IMG/VR virus record: IMGVR_UViG_3300033142_001157
Coordinates: 1 to 40,386 of that record
Direction: 5' to 3' (one strand)
Source of the DNA: a virus
Length of the DNA: 40,386 bases
Notes under the pieces: generated by a model
Told to the model about the DNA's origin: nothing
What the model saw: the letters and a program-made list of their open reading frames with translations, nothing else
Databases searched by the model: none
Position numbers and translations under genes: made by a program
Shown: positions 1-9,395 of the stretch, in pieces
Layout of the letters: the number at the start of each line of letters is the position of its first letter
Position numbering within the stretch: the first letter of the stretch is position 1

Positions 1-23
1 AGGGAAATAAGAAGTCAAAGTAC

Positions 24-1856
24 ATGACAGATAGTTGTAATACTCTCGCTAATAATGAACACAAGCGATTGAATGTTATCGTTGATACGAAAACTGGAGA
101 GCTATTGAGTAAGCCTACCTGCTCGTACAGATATTACACACAGCTCATGGAAAATTACCGCAGTGGTATCAAAGCACTTGGTTTTAAGCATCATGCAATA
201 GAGCGCCATATAAAAGGGTTCCTGCGTAAATATGGTGCTAAAAATAAAGAGTTGGCCAAAAAATTAGACCCTTCTTTACCGATTGAACAGCTCAGAGATA
301 ATGTGATTTTATTACGAGCAGATACTGTCACAGGTTCAGAATTCCGCAGTGATTTGTTATCCCTAAAAATTGAGCATCATGCGTTTTATATGTTTGAACC
401 CAAAGGTGCTGTAAAAGATTGGATACGCGATGATGACAAAAAACAACTCAACAAAAAATTACACAGTCAAATTCTGGTTAATCCTGACTGGGTAAAAAGT
501 CTCGCTAACGAACTTTTAACGAAGAAATCACCATCGACCAGTGATCTATGTATTGGCATAGCAATAGCCACTGGACGACGACTAACAGAAATAATGAAAA
601 CAGCAAAGTTAAAGGTTGTTGATGATGAAACGCTATTATTTAGTGGTCAACTGAAAACTAAGAACAGACATCTGTTTGAAGATATTTCATCTTATAAGAT
701 CCCTTCGATGATAAAAGCCGATATAGTTGTTAAAGCATTGAATCAATTGAGAAAGGAGACAGGTAAGGACTTGCTAAAATACAATGATGTGCTTGGTGAG
801 CCTGTTGAATGTACTGTTGCCGATGGCGATGTAAAAGACTATGACCACAATAGAGCTGTACAGAAAAAATATGAAAGTACAATTAACCGAGCCGTTCGTT
901 CATTATTGCAAAATGGTAATTTCAGCCTGAAAGCCTGCCGTGCTTTATATACAGAGGTCACTTACGAGGATCACGCTAAAGATGGTGAGGCTCGTTCAGC
1001 ATATCGACACCGAGTGCTGGGGCACTCATTAATAGAAACACAATTGCACTACGAGTCTTTTAAAATAGATAGAACGATTAAAAGCATTAAACTGGTTGAG
1101 AAAGAAAACACTGAAAAAAACTCAGACCAACAGCAAGCGCTGGTGGATTACCTTACGTTAGCTGACTCAATTGTAAATGGCTACGCTCGAGCGCCTAAAA
1201 TTGCCATCATGCATTCATGGCTTAAAAACGAGGTGAGTAATGGCTTGTTGCTGGAACAAATAACTCCGTCGTATATTCGTCGACATTGCCTGATTGACGG
1301 AAAACAACTAAACCTTAATACAATTAAAAAATATGTTGAGGAGTTTATAAAATTAAGCCAATACACTCCACCAAAACCTAAAGCTAAAAAACCTGAAAGC
1401 AAAAAAGCGCGTGAAATTTTAGAGCTTGAAGAAAAAATCGAAGAAATGCAGTGCAGAGTTACCGATATTTATGACGAACGCGAGGAGCTGGACGACGAAC
1501 TCATGCAACTCAAAGAACGCATAGAAGAAATTGAGGAGGAAAGCGAAGAGCTAGAACTTGAACAGGACTCTATCAATGAAGAACTTGAAGAAATGCAATT
1601 CAAACTTGCTGAACTTGAAACGGAGTTAGAGGAAGAACAGGCCGAAGCTGAAAAAGATAAAACTAAAGAGCCTGAGCTACAATGGCCAGATGCCGATGAG
1701 ATTGAAGTCCAGGCTAAAAAAGATGGAAAAATGTGGCATGTTTGGTCTCATGTGAATGGGCAAACATTTGAACAATGGTGTGGTGGTCGCAAAGCATTAG
1801 CGATTAAAGAGTTACGCAACTACTACCAAAAGTCCATTGAAAAGTCAGTCGACTAA
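24..1856 (+). CDS. telN: Protelomerase (telomere resolvase), TelN-like
   Basis: A 610-residue tyrosine-recombinase-like enzyme that cuts a palindromic telomere site and rejoins the strands as covalently closed hairpins, keeping the prophage linear. The catalytic set is visible: ATGRRLTE gives R185/R186, QLKTKN gives K211, CRALYT gives R306, VLGH gives H334, and QLHYESF gives the nucleophile Y343. From memory, TelK has R275, K300, H416 and Y425; the R-K spacing of 25 and H-Y spacing of 9 match exactly. Residues about 455-560 are a very acidic, Glu-rich coiled coil, followed by a Trp-rich C-terminal part. The length fits TelN/TelK (about 630-640). Only 23 bases precede the ATG in the window, so the promoter is not visible. 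The location at the left edge, next to where a telomere should lie, fits N15 gene order. Very likely correct; ordinary integrase is excluded by size and context. Confidence 0.95.
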   Translation: MTDSCNTLANNEHKRLNVIVDTKTGELLSKPTCSYRYYTQLMENYRSGIKALGFKHHAIERHIKGFLRKYGAKNKELAKKLDPSLPIEQLRDNVILLRADTVTGSEFRSDLLSLKIEHHAFYMFEPKGAVKDWIRDDDKKQLNKKLHSQILVNPDWVKSLANELLTKKSPSTSDLCIGIAIATGRRLTEIMKTAKLKVVDDETLLFSGQLKTKNRHLFEDISSYKIPSMIKADIVVKALNQLRKETGKDLLKYNDVLGEPVECTVADGDVKDYDHNRAVQKKYESTINRAVRSLLQNGNFSLKACRALYTEVTYEDHAKDGEARSAYRHRVLGHSLIETQLHYESFKIDRTIKSIKLVEKENTEKNSDQQQALVDYLTLADSIVNGYARAPKIAIMHSWLKNEVSNGLLLEQITPSYIRRHCLIDGKQLNLNTIKKYVEEFIKLSQYTPPKPKAKKPESKKAREILELEEKIEEMQCRVTDIYDEREELDDELMQLKERIEEIEEESEELELEQDSINEELEEMQFKLAELETELEEEQAEAEKDKTKEPELQWPDADEIEVQAKKDGKMWHVWSHVNGQTFEQWCGGRKALAIKELRNYYQKSIEKSVD

Positions 1857-2081
1857 CCTCAGCTTATCATGATGATCACAGCCGCATAGGCTGTGATTTA
1901 TTTTTACTGCCTCCCTTAAATGTTGTAATGCCACTGAGAGTGAATTTCCTAAAGTTCCACTGGAAACATCAACGCCTGCATTATGTGTTAGTTCTAGCAA
2001 TTCAATGATTGCCACACCCCTTTCTATCGAGAAATTCAACTGATCTAATGAGTCTATGTGTTTATTGCAAAAGTTACACAT
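1845..2081 (-). CDS. Small Cys-rich protein, candidate Qtip-like antirepressor
   Basis: A 78-residue protein with an excellent ribosome site (AAGGAG seven bases before ATG), so it is probably real. It has CNFC at the N-terminus, two predicted amphipathic helices (about residues 16-32 and 45-62), and CGCDHH near the C-terminus, so metal binding is possible. It shares no family that I recognise. The last codons overlap the end of telN and include the telN terminator. It is divergent from the VqmA-like gene, and a GGG/CCC palindrome lies at about -43 relative to its likely start of transcription. In phage VP882 the VqmA homologue activates an adjacent small gene, qtip (about 79 residues from memory), whose product sequesters CI. 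Size, position and operator fit that role. The functional call is inference from context, not sequence similarity. Confidence 0.6.
   Translation of the reverse strand: MCNFCNKHIDSLDQLNFSIERGVAIIELLELTHNAGVDVSSGTLGNSLSVALQHLREAVKINHSLCGCDHHDKLRLVD
1875..1905 (+). terminator. Terminator after telN
   Basis: Perfect 9-bp stem ATCACAGCC/GGCTGTGAT with loop GCATA, followed by TTATTTTT. It lies 19 bases after the telN stop. On the other strand the same bases code for the last part of the 78-residue small protein. Confidence 0.7.
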
Positions 2082-2117
2082 GAATACACTCCTTGTAAGT
2101 TATTGTTTAAAGCGAGG

Positions 2118-2165
2118 TTATTATCATGGATACATCAAAGATATAGTAGGGGGAAAAATACCCTA
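2118..2165 (-). promoter_or_regulatory. Divergent control region with VqmA-like operator
   Basis: TAGGG (2147-2151) and CCCTA (2161-2165) form an inverted repeat within the 17-bp core AGGGGGAAAAATACCCT (2148-2164). The V. cholerae VqmA site at vqmR is, from memory, AGGGGGGATTTCCCCCCT, of the same form. On the minus strand, a TAATAA -10 (2118-2123) with only a poor -35 (CTATAT, 2141-2146) abuts the palindrome, placing its centre at about -43. That is a class II activator position for the small gene. The promoter call is inference; the palindrome is seen directly. Confidence 0.6.
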
Positions 2166-2187
2166 AAAAGTTTGTTAAAATGCGCGA

Positions 2188-2880
2188 ATGTCGCAGTACG
2201 ATGGGGATGAAGGTTACATCCACGCGTTGACAAACTTCTTTAAGTATCAACCAGACCCGTGTGGTATCAAAAACACTCAGTCGGTGTTTATTTATGCAAA
2301 CGATCCATTTTGCAATTTAGTAGGTATGCGTAAAATTGAGGGATTACAAGATTCAGATATGGAGTGCGGAGCATCCAACTTTGCAAAGCACTTTCAAGAG
2401 CAAGATCGGCTTGTAGAATGTAGCCGGGATAAGCATGTTATCCTGGACGTTCACCCCTACGCGAAAGGTTGGCAAGCCTACATCACCACAAAAACACCTC
2501 TTATACTGCCATCTGGTAAAATTGCTGGCACTATATTTCAACAACAAAACTTAGAAAACAGGGCTGGGCGTGTTGACCAAGCGTTAGTCAATTTATTAAC
2601 ACCGACCAAAAACTTAGACTTTGACGACTACATGAATGTACAGTTAACTGAACGAGAAGAACTAATATTGTTCTTTTTACTGCGTGGCAGAACGGCTAAA
2701 AATATAGCTGTAACACTAAACAGATCATACCGAACAATAGAGCATACACTGGACAGAATTCGTAATAAGTTTGATGCTATCAGTAAAAGCGACCTGATCA
2801 GCTTGGCTGTATCAAAAGGTTACTACAAAATGATACCGCAAGCCCTGTTTCATACTCAAGCATCAATATTGCTTACTTAA
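2188..2880 (+). CDS. VqmA-like PAS/LuxR-type transcription regulator
   Basis: 230 residues. Residues about 12-130 form a PAS-like sensor ([20 protein letters not shown], then DVHPYAKGW and SGKIAGTIF). Residues about 150-213 are a LuxR/GerE helix-turn-helix ([20 protein letters not shown], then [18 protein letters not shown]). There is no acyl-homoserine-lactone domain, so it is not a LuxR/TraR AHL receptor. The domain order, length and the F..F.EQD pattern after the first PAS strands resemble VqmA, the DPO-responsive quorum receptor of Vibrio, also carried by phage VP882. The gene is divergent from a small protein gene across a VqmA-like palindrome. ATG 2188 is the first start after an in-frame stop and has no clear Shine-Dalgarno, so translation may be weak. 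The 3' end overlaps the convergent small gene by 8 bases. DPO as ligand is inference. Confidence 0.75.
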   Translation: MSQYDGDEGYIHALTNFFKYQPDPCGIKNTQSVFIYANDPFCNLVGMRKIEGLQDSDMECGASNFAKHFQEQDRLVECSRDKHVILDVHPYAKGWQAYITTKTPLILPSGKIAGTIFQQQNLENRAGRVDQALVNLLTPTKNLDFDDYMNVQLTEREELILFFLLRGRTAKNIAVTLNRSYRTIEHTLDRIRNKFDAISKSDLISLAVSKGYYKMIPQALFHTQASILLT

Positions 2881-3091
2881 TCAATTTCCACGTTGCTTGC
2901 CAGTCCGTCGGTAAACCAATAACAGTATGGTCACCATTCAATATTAACTGCCTATTGCACCACATAGCCCGAACAGTGCCGTCTTCAGAGAACCTAGCCA
3001 AAACAATTAAATCATCAATATGTTTAGCCGTAGTTGTTATTACAACCTTTTTCCCTAGTAACAGCGCTATTATCCTCCATATAACCCTCAT
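2873..3091 (-). CDS. Hypothetical protein downstream of repA
   Basis: 72 residues, starting two bases after the repA stop and so probably co-transcribed with it. The N-terminus ([15 protein letters not shown]) is a short hydrophobic, positively charged helix that could anchor the protein to the membrane or act as a signal. The rest resembles a compact beta-rich domain with one Cys (AMWCNRQL). Its 3' end overlaps the VqmA-like gene. No family recognised. The tight coupling argues that it is real. Confidence 0.55.
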   Translation of the reverse strand: MRVIWRIIALLLGKKVVITTTAKHIDDLIVLARFSEDGTVRAMWCNRQLILNGDHTVIGLPTDWQATWKLIK

Positions 3092-3093
3092 AG

Positions 3094-6000
3094 CTAGCCT
3101 ATTCTCTTCACAGCAATCTTAAAATACCCACGCAACTGGTCAGGTGTTAGCTCACCTCGCTGTATTTCTTCTAAATCTTCTCGGCTTAACCACCCCATCG
3201 CTTGTGACAATGTAATACTGGTGTTGGCTATTGCCTCAGATATAGCCTGTTCGATCCGTTCTTTGTTCAACTCCAGATCATGGGGATACTTCTCAACTGT
3301 ATATATAACACTACTTGCGAAAGTGTCCCCATGCTGTGAGGCTAGTGCTGGCGTGGCTTCAATGGGTGGAACTGATATTGAAGCGGCTACAGCTTCAGGT
3401 GTGTTAACAGACTGCTCTGCTGGCGTGTCTTTTTCTTGGAAGTGCAAACTGCTAACGCCTTTGCTTTTTCTCAACTCAACATAGCTCATTACTGTTTGCC
3501 AGCTGTCTGGTTTAATAAACAGCTTGTTTTTACCGCCTGTCTTACGTTTGTTAATCACCAACCCAAAACGGCTAAGAATACCTTTAACAAAGGTTGTGGG
3601 GTCTTTTGGTAAAGCTCTCGGGTTAACATAAGAGCCAATTTTAAGAGAGTTGTATAGTTCTATACTTGTTTTGTCTTTGAGTAATTCAGACATAACCGCG
3701 CGGCACTCTTTATGAGTAAACTCACCTACGCCAGTCATTCTATCCAGCCCCAATATTTCAAAAACTTTAACTTGCAGGTGTCTGGTGGCCAGTTTGTAAT
3801 TGTGTCTAGTGATCACAACTTTATTTTTAATTTGTGCTTTATCGTAAGCAGCCGCTTCGGCCTCAGTTGATTGTAATAATTCCAGCGCGGCTACTTTTTT
3901 AATGCCACGGTCATCATAAAAACCGATAACATCGGGATCTATATCATCAACGCAGAGTTGATTTTCCATGTGATAACGGTCAATTTGTGCCGACTCTTCT
4001 ACAGAACGCACCTCACTACGGCTTAATTTTTGGTAGGTATCTTCATCTGGTGTTATTTGGCTCATCACCATATCATTGCGCTTTTGCTCTACCATTGTTT
4101 TACCGAACTCTTTCATCGCCTTTGCTGATTTGATGTCGTCTTCATCTTTAGCCATGAGACCCACTCGATAACCGTCTGCTATTAAAATTAATAACAGATT
4201 ATTTGCAAAGTCATTTCGTGCCATGTTTTCGCTGGCGATCGTGCTTAACCTTACTTCATCAAAAATCGTTTTTCGTCGGCGCAAAATAATTTCATCGTCC
4301 GTTTCTTCAAAATCAACGGTAAACTCATCTGCTGCAACTAATCCTCGGTAAATAGCTTCTCTGTCAGTATCGCGTTGGGTATTATTAATACCAATACCTA
4401 ATACATAGTCGCAGGCCGTGCGGTCTCTTCGCATCATTTGCACCGCATCAGTTGGAGGTACGACACAATGAAAAATAGAAACATGTTTATCAAAATGCTT
4501 AGTGGTAATTGAAACACCAGAGCTAATGGCTGGCGAGTAAATAATAACGTCATAGTTTACACATTCAGTGTTTGGCGAGTTCAGGAACGCCTCAACTGCC
4601 GCATCAGATTTACTGTCTTTATGTACGTGCAAAACTTTTAATTTAGGAAATTTAGCGAGCAGAACTTCAACCATTTTCATGCCGTCTTTTGCTGAGTCAT
4701 TTGCAACCAGCACTTTTTTTCCTTGCTCAGCCGATTTGATCACTTCAGAAAACGCACTATCTACATCAGTGTGTAAAATATTAATATGGTTGCAACCGCC
4801 TTCAACTTCGATGATATAAATCGGTTCACCTGGTCTTGCCATTTCGCATAGTTCAACAAGTTCATCATTTGCATCAGCATCACACAGCAATACTCGGTTT
4901 GATGCCTGCATTGCGGCAATTAGCCCGTCCATTACTTTTACTGGATTATCCACAGTTCCGTTCGCCACATGGCGCATCACTTGGCTAGCTTCATCAATAC
5001 ATAACGTATTAACCGTTTCAAACCAGCTAAGACCGTCATTATTTTTAAATTTTGGTTTGATAATTGAATTTACGCAACAGGCCAAATGTGAAATATATGG
5101 CATTTCTACGGCCATCACCTCTTGGTAATTGCTAATATCTAGCCTTGTTGATGCGTCACCAATTAACGAAATTCGGTGAGCAACATACGCTGACTTACTT
5201 TCGCCATGCATGAGTGGCCTGATGAGTTTTTCCGTTTTACCAGAACCCATCGGTGCGCGTACAATTACACTACCTTGCAAGCTATTTACTAAATCTAAAA
5301 TACTATCAGGCAATAGTACATTGTTATGCTCTGGCACATATTTGCCCTCGAGCTTAATATAGTTAACATGAGATTTTGATAATGTATGATTAGAGAATGA
5401 GCGTAAACTTTTTGCTTTATGTAATTTTCCTTTTGCCAGCCATATAATCCTACTTCTTACTTTAAAGTGATTAATAGAGCAGTTGGCAGGGAGATTATTC
5501 ATTACATAATTAAAAACATCTTCTGAACTATGCACGATTGGTGAAAGCATCATGCCTGCACCTACCGCCTTTAATGCTTCATCGGTTGCATTATTTTGTC
5601 CTGAATATCTCAATCGTTGTAAGCAATAATCAAAATAATGAGATTCCGCTTTGAGCTTGCAGGCTCTTGATTTTATTTGTTTAGCGAGTTCCTTTAAACC
5701 AATAAGACAATGTATGTCATTCCAATCGGTAGGTTTTGTTTGTAATTGTTCTTCGTCCAGTTCAGAAAATTGTGGTAATACAGCTCGTACATTTAATTCT
5801 TTATGTATCTCAAGTGCAGTTAATACACCTTTGTTGCCGACGTGTGGTTTCCATGCGTCGTTATCTGCCGCATTAATTAATCCAAGGTCTGGCATAACGC
5901 GCTTGTATTCACGCACAACCTTCTTTAAATTGTCGGCGTTCATGGCAACAACAACAGGTACACCCGTTGCTAAATAAATACTCGCGCCCGTTGCAAAGCC

Positions 6001-6822
6001 CTCGCAAACATAAACCCACTCAGCATCATGCAAATCACCAATAATACAATGTGCCCCATCAAATTGATGGTCATCAACTGCCACAGTGTATTTTTTGAAT
6101 TGATCATATAAACGCTGAAGTCCGATATATTCGCCATGCACGTCATGCAAGCGAACTGCTACAAACTCACCATGCTGGTCGTGTAGACGTTTAAGTTCGA
6201 TGGCTTCGGTAATTTCACTGATGTTTTTCCGTTGTAGATAAGGAAAAGAGCCATCTTCTTGGGATAAAAATCGGACAGCCCCGTGAGGTTGCGGGGTGGT
6301 AATCTGTCCGATGAAAACTGATTGATATTCTAAGTGGTCACGCTGGCGTTTTTCTCTGGCCAGCTTTTCTTTTGCTGCTAACTCAGCAAGACGAGTTTCG
6401 CGTTCAGTACGCTTGATTTTTTGTGCTTGTTGCCACTGTTGTAATTTTGCTGGTTCTAACTGTACACCTTTTTCAAGTTCGTACATTTCGAGCAACGCTT
6501 TATAACCGTCAAATGTTGCAGTATAGCCACTATCTTTTTTAGTTGTAAAGTTGACATGCGGGTATTCAATACCACCTGCTGTGCGCTTGATTGAGCCATA
6601 AATGGTTACTTTACCATTATAGCTTTTCTTTAAAGTGCCAACTTTGCCACGAAATTTTGTATCGTTGAGAACGATATGATTAGAAACACTGTTCCAGTCA
6701 ATCTGAACATCTGCTGCGATGTCTGAGAGATTGTGATGACAGTAATCAAGGAGGGAATAGGGATCAGAGTTAAATCGCTCTTGATAGAAATTTTGTAATG
6801 TAGTTCTTTTTTTATTAAACAT
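3094..6822 (-). CDS. repA: RepA-like replication protein (primase-helicase)
   Basis: About 1242 residues. A TOPRIM-like primase region is near residues 260-390 ([30 protein letters not shown]). It is followed by a superfamily 2 helicase resembling the herpesvirus-type origin-binding helicase family. That part has Walker A APMGSGKT at about residue 521, the box CIDEAS at about 605, and a motif VI-like QMMRRDRTA at about 795. This fusion and length match RepA of N15 (about 1320 residues), which initiates replication from an origin inside its own gene; whether the origin is internal here cannot be seen. A start at 6822 is preferred over the longer frame to 6864 because GAGG lies six bases upstream and the extra 14 residues are hydrophobic and unlike a primase N-terminus. 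The C-terminal 100 residues are Pro/Ala-rich linker plus a helical domain. Confidence 0.88.
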   Translation of the reverse strand: MFNKKRTTLQNFYQERFNSDPYSLLDYCHHNLSDIAADVQIDWNSVSNHIVLNDTKFRGKVGTLKKSYNGKVTIYGSIKRTAGGIEYPHVNFTTKKDSGYTATFDGYKALLEMYELEKGVQLEPAKLQQWQQAQKIKRTERETRLAELAAKEKLAREKRQRDHLEYQSVFIGQITTPQPHGAVRFLSQEDGSFPYLQRKNISEITEAIELKRLHDQHGEFVAVRLHDVHGEYIGLQRLYDQFKKYTVAVDDHQFDGAHCIIGDLHDAEWVYVCEGFATGASIYLATGVPVVVAMNADNLKKVVREYKRVMPDLGLINAADNDAWKPHVGNKGVLTALEIHKELNVRAVLPQFSELDEEQLQTKPTDWNDIHCLIGLKELAKQIKSRACKLKAESHYFDYCLQRLRYSGQNNATDEALKAVGAGMMLSPIVHSSEDVFNYVMNNLPANCSINHFKVRSRIIWLAKGKLHKAKSLRSFSNHTLSKSHVNYIKLEGKYVPEHNNVLLPDSILDLVNSLQGSVIVRAPMGSGKTEKLIRPLMHGESKSAYVAHRISLIGDASTRLDISNYQEVMAVEMPYISHLACCVNSIIKPKFKNNDGLSWFETVNTLCIDEASQVMRHVANGTVDNPVKVMDGLIAAMQASNRVLLCDADANDELVELCEMARPGEPIYIIEVEGGCNHINILHTDVDSAFSEVIKSAEQGKKVLVANDSAKDGMKMVEVLLAKFPKLKVLHVHKDSKSDAAVEAFLNSPNTECVNYDVIIYSPAISSGVSITTKHFDKHVSIFHCVVPPTDAVQMMRRDRTACDYVLGIGINNTQRDTDREAIYRGLVAADEFTVDFEETDDEIILRRRKTIFDEVRLSTIASENMARNDFANNLLLILIADGYRVGLMAKDEDDIKSAKAMKEFGKTMVEQKRNDMVMSQITPDEDTYQKLSRSEVRSVEESAQIDRYHMENQLCVDDIDPDVIGFYDDRGIKKVAALELLQSTEAEAAAYDKAQIKNKVVITRHNYKLATRHLQVKVFEILGLDRMTGVGEFTHKECRAVMSELLKDKTSIELYNSLKIGSYVNPRALPKDPTTFVKGILSRFGLVINKRKTGGKNKLFIKPDSWQTVMSYVELRKSKGVSSLHFQEKDTPAEQSVNTPEAVAASISVPPIEATPALASQHGDTFASSVIYTVEKYPHDLELNKERIEQAISEAIANTSITLSQAMGWLSREDLEEIQRGELTPDQLRGYFKIAVKRIG

Positions 6823-6852
6823 TAAAACCTCATAAAACACAAAGATACAAAT

Positions 6853-6870
6853 GCACAAAAGCACATTTAA
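6853..6870 (+). repeat. Dispersed CACAAAARCACA motif, copy 1
   Basis: Sequence GCACAAAAGCACATTTAA in the repA leader, identical over 18 bases to the copy upstream of parA (39986-40003, other strand). ACAAATGC just before it adds a partial unit. It may be a partition or regulatory site. Confidence 0.7.
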
Positions 6871-6885
6871 TCAAATGATTGCAAT

Positions 6886-6975
6886 CTTGAGGTGGGTGTT
6901 CTACACTACGTAATGTCAATTGTTTTTGCGTAGTGTTGACTCGGGTGCCAGCCCGTTATAAAACCAAACCTCAAG
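6886..6975 (+). ncRNA. Structured leader or antisense RNA candidate upstream of repA
   Basis: Nested inverted repeats: CTTGAGGT (6886-6893) with ACCTCAAG (6968-6975) enclose ACACTACG (6903-6910) with CGTAGTGT (6929-6936) and CGGG (6942-6945) with CCCG (6952-6955). A strong terminator follows at 6991-7020. Read on the plus strand this would be a folded, terminated RNA antisense to the repA leader, as plasmid copy-number RNAs are. No convincing promoter was found, and the strand is uncertain. It could instead be a DNA-level operator or origin structure. Confidence 0.35.
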
Positions 6976-6990
6976 CTAAATAATTCTTAA

Positions 6991-7020
6991 AAAACCTAAG
7001 TTACCAGCTTAGGTTTTTTT
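6991..7020. terminator. Bidirectional terminator between repA and cI
   Basis: Stem ACCTAAG (6994-7000) and CTTAGGT (7008-7014), loop TTACCAG, with an A-run on the left and seven Ts on the right. It can end cI transcripts from the right or an antisense RNA from the left. The following stretch 7021-7157 is AT-rich with a small hairpin (CATAG/CTATG near 7087-7100) and no gene that I can see. Confidence 0.75.
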
Positions 7021-7157
7021 CGTTTTAGGGTATAAACCCTTGAAAACTTATTTCATTTTCTAATACACCTACAAAAAAATAGTAGACATAGGTAACTATG
7101 GCTACGTTAGTTTACTTTATAAATTCAACTATTAGCAAATAAAAATATTACCGATAG

Positions 7158-7808
7158 TCAAAAACCTTGATCCACATGACACACCATATCAAAAACCACC
7201 CCACAAATGATTATTTCTTGCTCTATTTTTATTAGAGGATATTGAGGGTTAAGTGGTTTTAGGTACTTCTCTGCACCATCTGTTACTAGCTGCTTAAATG
7301 TGGCTTGTTCTGTGTCTGCTGTCATAGCAACTACATACGACATGTTATCAGCTTGTTTGTTCGGATCTACTAATATAAAACACCCTTCTGGGAAACTAGC
7401 TTTGTACGGAGACTGCATGCTGTCGCCTCTAACTTCTAGTGCATAACATCTGGGAGGGAGGTTTGCTCTCGGTGCTACTATCCATTTGTCACACATCTCT
7501 GGTAGTACGGCCTTTTCTGCATCAGTCCAGTTGCCCGCTTGCACCCAAGATAAAACAGGCACGCGCTGAATAGGGTCATCTTGAATTTTAGCCAAGTGCC
7601 CACCTTCTGACTCAGACAATATCAGATCGATAGTGGTGCCCAATGCGCGAGCTATATTTCTTGCTATTAGCACATTCGGGAGAAGTTCATTTCTCTCAAT
7701 ACGCGAAAGATGACCTGGCTGTATTCCACCATGTATCTCTTCGCACATTTTGTGCAAAGTCCAGCCTTTGGCTTTTCTTAATCGTCTTATGACGTTACCT
7801 AGATTCAT
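7158..7808 (-). CDS. cI: CI-like repressor with LexA/S24 autoprotease domain
   Basis: 216 residues. Residues 1-65 are an HTH (Cro/CI type; the PGHLSRIERNE recognition helix is clear). Residues 85-215 form a LexA/UmuD-type S24 domain. The cleavage dipeptide A91-G92 (SWVQAGNW), catalytic Ser130 (VRGDSM) and Lys172 (ATFKQL) are all present, so RecA-stimulated self-cleavage after DNA damage is expected. It represses the divergent early operon at 7934 and probably its own promoter through the palindromes at 7844-7890. In VP882-type phages CI is also the target of a quorum-triggered small antirepressor, which makes the 78-residue protein at 1845-2081 its candidate partner. High confidence in class and function. 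Confidence 0.93.
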   Translation of the reverse strand: MNLGNVIRRLRKAKGWTLHKMCEEIHGGIQPGHLSRIERNELLPNVLIARNIARALGTTIDLILSESEGGHLAKIQDDPIQRVPVLSWVQAGNWTDAEKAVLPEMCDKWIVAPRANLPPRCYALEVRGDSMQSPYKASFPEGCFILVDPNKQADNMSYVVAMTADTEQATFKQLVTDGAEKYLKPLNPQYPLIKIEQEIIICGVVFDMVCHVDQGF

Positions 7809-7843
7809 ATTGTGATGATCACCTATATTTTTGTAACTTTCAA

Positions 7844-7890
7844 TTGCATATATGCAAAAAGTAATTGCATCATTATTTGTTTATATGCAA
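7844..7890. promoter_or_regulatory. CI/Cro-type operator cluster
   Basis: Perfect 14-bp palindrome TTGCATATATGCAA at 7844-7857, a half-site TTGCATC at 7865, and a degenerate palindrome TTGTTTATATGCAA at 7877-7890. Left edges are 21 and 33 bases from the first, two and three helical turns. They lie between the divergent cI and early operon, the place for cooperative repressor binding. Exact promoter hexamers are not clear. Confidence 0.7.
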
Positions 7891-7933
7891 AAATGACGAG
7901 TACCCAACACTTAGTCGTATAGGACGCTAAAAA

Positions 7934-8521
7934 ATGACGGAAGATAAAATAATTATAGCACACACAAATCGCTTACTTCAGGAGACTCCGTGGAGTATCG
8001 AGCGGTTTGCGACCGAGTTGCTAGCACCCAATCTGGAAGCATTAGAGCTAAGCAATGAAACAAAAATAACTCAGGCCGACGAGTATCTTCGCTGGAAAAC
8101 AGCAAAAGGTGTTCAAGTCGGTCGAATTTTACGTGCAACAATGAATTTCCCAATGTCTTGGAAATGGGCATGGGTTAATGCCTTACCTGAGCCTTATCAC
8201 TCACAATGCAGAAAAGAATTACTTGCGTTAGCAGGTGTACTTGATGTGCCAGTTCCTCAAATTAAAAGCACTAAATGTGGTTGCGCTACTAAAGCTAACT
8301 TGGCAGACATGATGCGAGAGTTTGCTGATGTTGTTGCCAGTTCCTCTCCAGCGCAAGATGGTATTTATGATGACAATGACAATAAAGCTGATACTCAAAA
8401 ATATACCGATGAAATTATAGATGTAATTGAAGTTCTGCATCGAGAGCTATTGGCTGTTTTTCAGGGAACAGGCTGTATTAGCAAGCGCTCTCATTTAATA
8501 GTAGTAAAGGCAGTCAGTTAA
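7934..8521 (+). CDS. Phage regulatory protein, CII-like (first early gene)
   Basis: 195 residues, first gene rightward of the CI operators, with AGGA about ten bases before the ATG. The middle (KWAWVNALPEPYHSQCRKEL) and the following LADMMREFADVV segment resemble a family common in gammaproteobacterial prophages, usually annotated as regulatory CII-like or hypothetical. By position it would be the gene first released when CI is inactivated. It may act in the lysis-lysogeny decision or in early replication control. There is no clear HTH by eye. The stop abuts the start of the next gene, so this is an operon. The family assignment is moderate and the function uncertain. Confidence 0.5.
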   Translation: MTEDKIIIAHTNRLLQETPWSIERFATELLAPNLEALELSNETKITQADEYLRWKTAKGVQVGRILRATMNFPMSWKWAWVNALPEPYHSQCRKELLALAGVLDVPVPQIKSTKCGCATKANLADMMREFADVVASSSPAQDGIYDDNDNKADTQKYTDEIIDVIEVLHRELLAVFQGTGCISKRSHLIVVKAVS

Positions 8522-8742
8522 TGGGTGATATCGCAGACCAAGCTCAAAGTCTTATAGAGCAACAATTAGCAGTAAGTTTATCGAATATAAAACCAAGCAT
8601 TAATACCACTTTACCCAGTGCCATGTGTTGCGATGAGTGTGATGAGGATATTCCTCAAGAGCGTCGCGCCATGTTGCCAGGTGTTCGTTTATGCGTTGGT
8701 TGTGCATCTGAAAAAGAGTTGCATCAACGACAATATAGATAG
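8521..8742 (+). CDS. TraR/DksA-type zinc-finger protein
   Basis: 73 residues. C-terminal zinc finger with CCDEC, then DIPQERRAMLPGVRLCVGC, the signature of short DksA/TraR proteins encoded by phages and plasmids. These bind the secondary channel of RNA polymerase and alter promoter output without ppGpp. The N-terminal 30 residues are helical (IADQAQSLIEQQLAVSLSNI), as in TraR. The start overlaps the stop of the preceding gene. It probably adjusts host transcription in favour of the phage. Family confident; effect inferred. Confidence 0.85.
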   Translation: MGDIADQAQSLIEQQLAVSLSNIKPSINTTLPSAMCCDECDEDIPQERRAMLPGVRLCVGCASEKELHQRQYR

Positions 8743-8750
8743 AGGTGGTA

Positions 8751-9395
8751 ATGAGACAGGGACACACTGAACAACAACTCGACTGGATGCGCGTGAGAAT
8801 ATTTCAGGCGCATTCGTTACATTTACAGGGGCAGTCTTTATTTGATGGTACTCAGTATTGTATTCCTGCATCTCATATTAAGCGTGCTAAAAGCAAAGAA
8901 GAAAGAATGGAAAAATCAGTGCGAGGTGAGTCGTTCGTGAGAGGCCGTGAAGTACGCAAAGGTAAAAGCTCAATGCCGTTACCGCCTTGGGCATTTGAGG
9001 ATAGTCGTGTTGTGCGTTTTGTTAATGCTTTACCTGACGCACAACGAAATTGGGTAATGTATGCATATAGTGATTGTTACAGTTGGGATCATGAATCTGG
9101 TGCTGTATGTGCTTTATGGTCTGAGTTTGATTCTGTAGTCGGTAATGTGCGCGAAGAAACGAAACAAAAACTCAAAGGCATGGCGTATCTTTGTGTGCAA
9201 GATTACAAGGCAATTAAAAATCGTGGCAAACCTGCTCACCTCCCCTCTCGTATTCGCACTTTAATTGATGTGCCCGATGGTAACTGGCGTCGAGATTGGT
9301 TGCCAAGATGGCGCAAAATGCAAAAAATATTAGGTGATTTTGATAGTCATGCACTCGCTAAAGTATTGGAGGTGATGCGTGACAAAGCCGCTTGA
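8751..9395 (+). CDS. Antiterminator Q-like protein (tentative)
   Basis: 214 residues. ATG 8751 is chosen over GTG 8745 because AGAGG lies five bases upstream. The C-terminal two thirds (FVNALPDAQRNWVMYAYSD, then MAYLCVQDYKAIKNRG and WRRDWLPRWRKMQ) resemble the phage antitermination Q family, which lets RNA polymerase read through terminators just after the late promoter. Context supports this: a strong promoter at 11683 is followed within 30-60 bases by two terminators and then the lysis, head and tail genes. The basic, Arg/Lys-rich N-terminal linker (about residues 40-75) could contact DNA. Alternative: another early DNA-binding protein. The assignment is moderate. Confidence 0.5.
   Translation: MRQGHTEQQLDWMRVRIFQAHSLHLQGQSLFDGTQYCIPASHIKRAKSKEERMEKSVRGESFVRGREVRKGKSSMPLPPWAFEDSRVVRFVNALPDAQRNWVMYAYSDCYSWDHESGAVCALWSEFDSVVGNVREETKQKLKGMAYLCVQDYKAIKNRGKPAHLPSRIRTLIDVPDGNWRRDWLPRWRKMQKILGDFDSHALAKVLEVMRDKAA

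Noticed and set aside
2188-2880. AHL-binding LuxR homologue
   Set aside because: The N-terminal domain is PAS-like, without the autoinducer-binding motifs of LuxR/TraR; only the HTH is shared.
6903-6936. 34-base imperfect palindrome as the telomere (tos) site
   Set aside because: Only 13 of 17 arm positions match, it is 5 kb from telN, and it lies inside a nested RNA-like structure. The telomere is expected outside the window edges.
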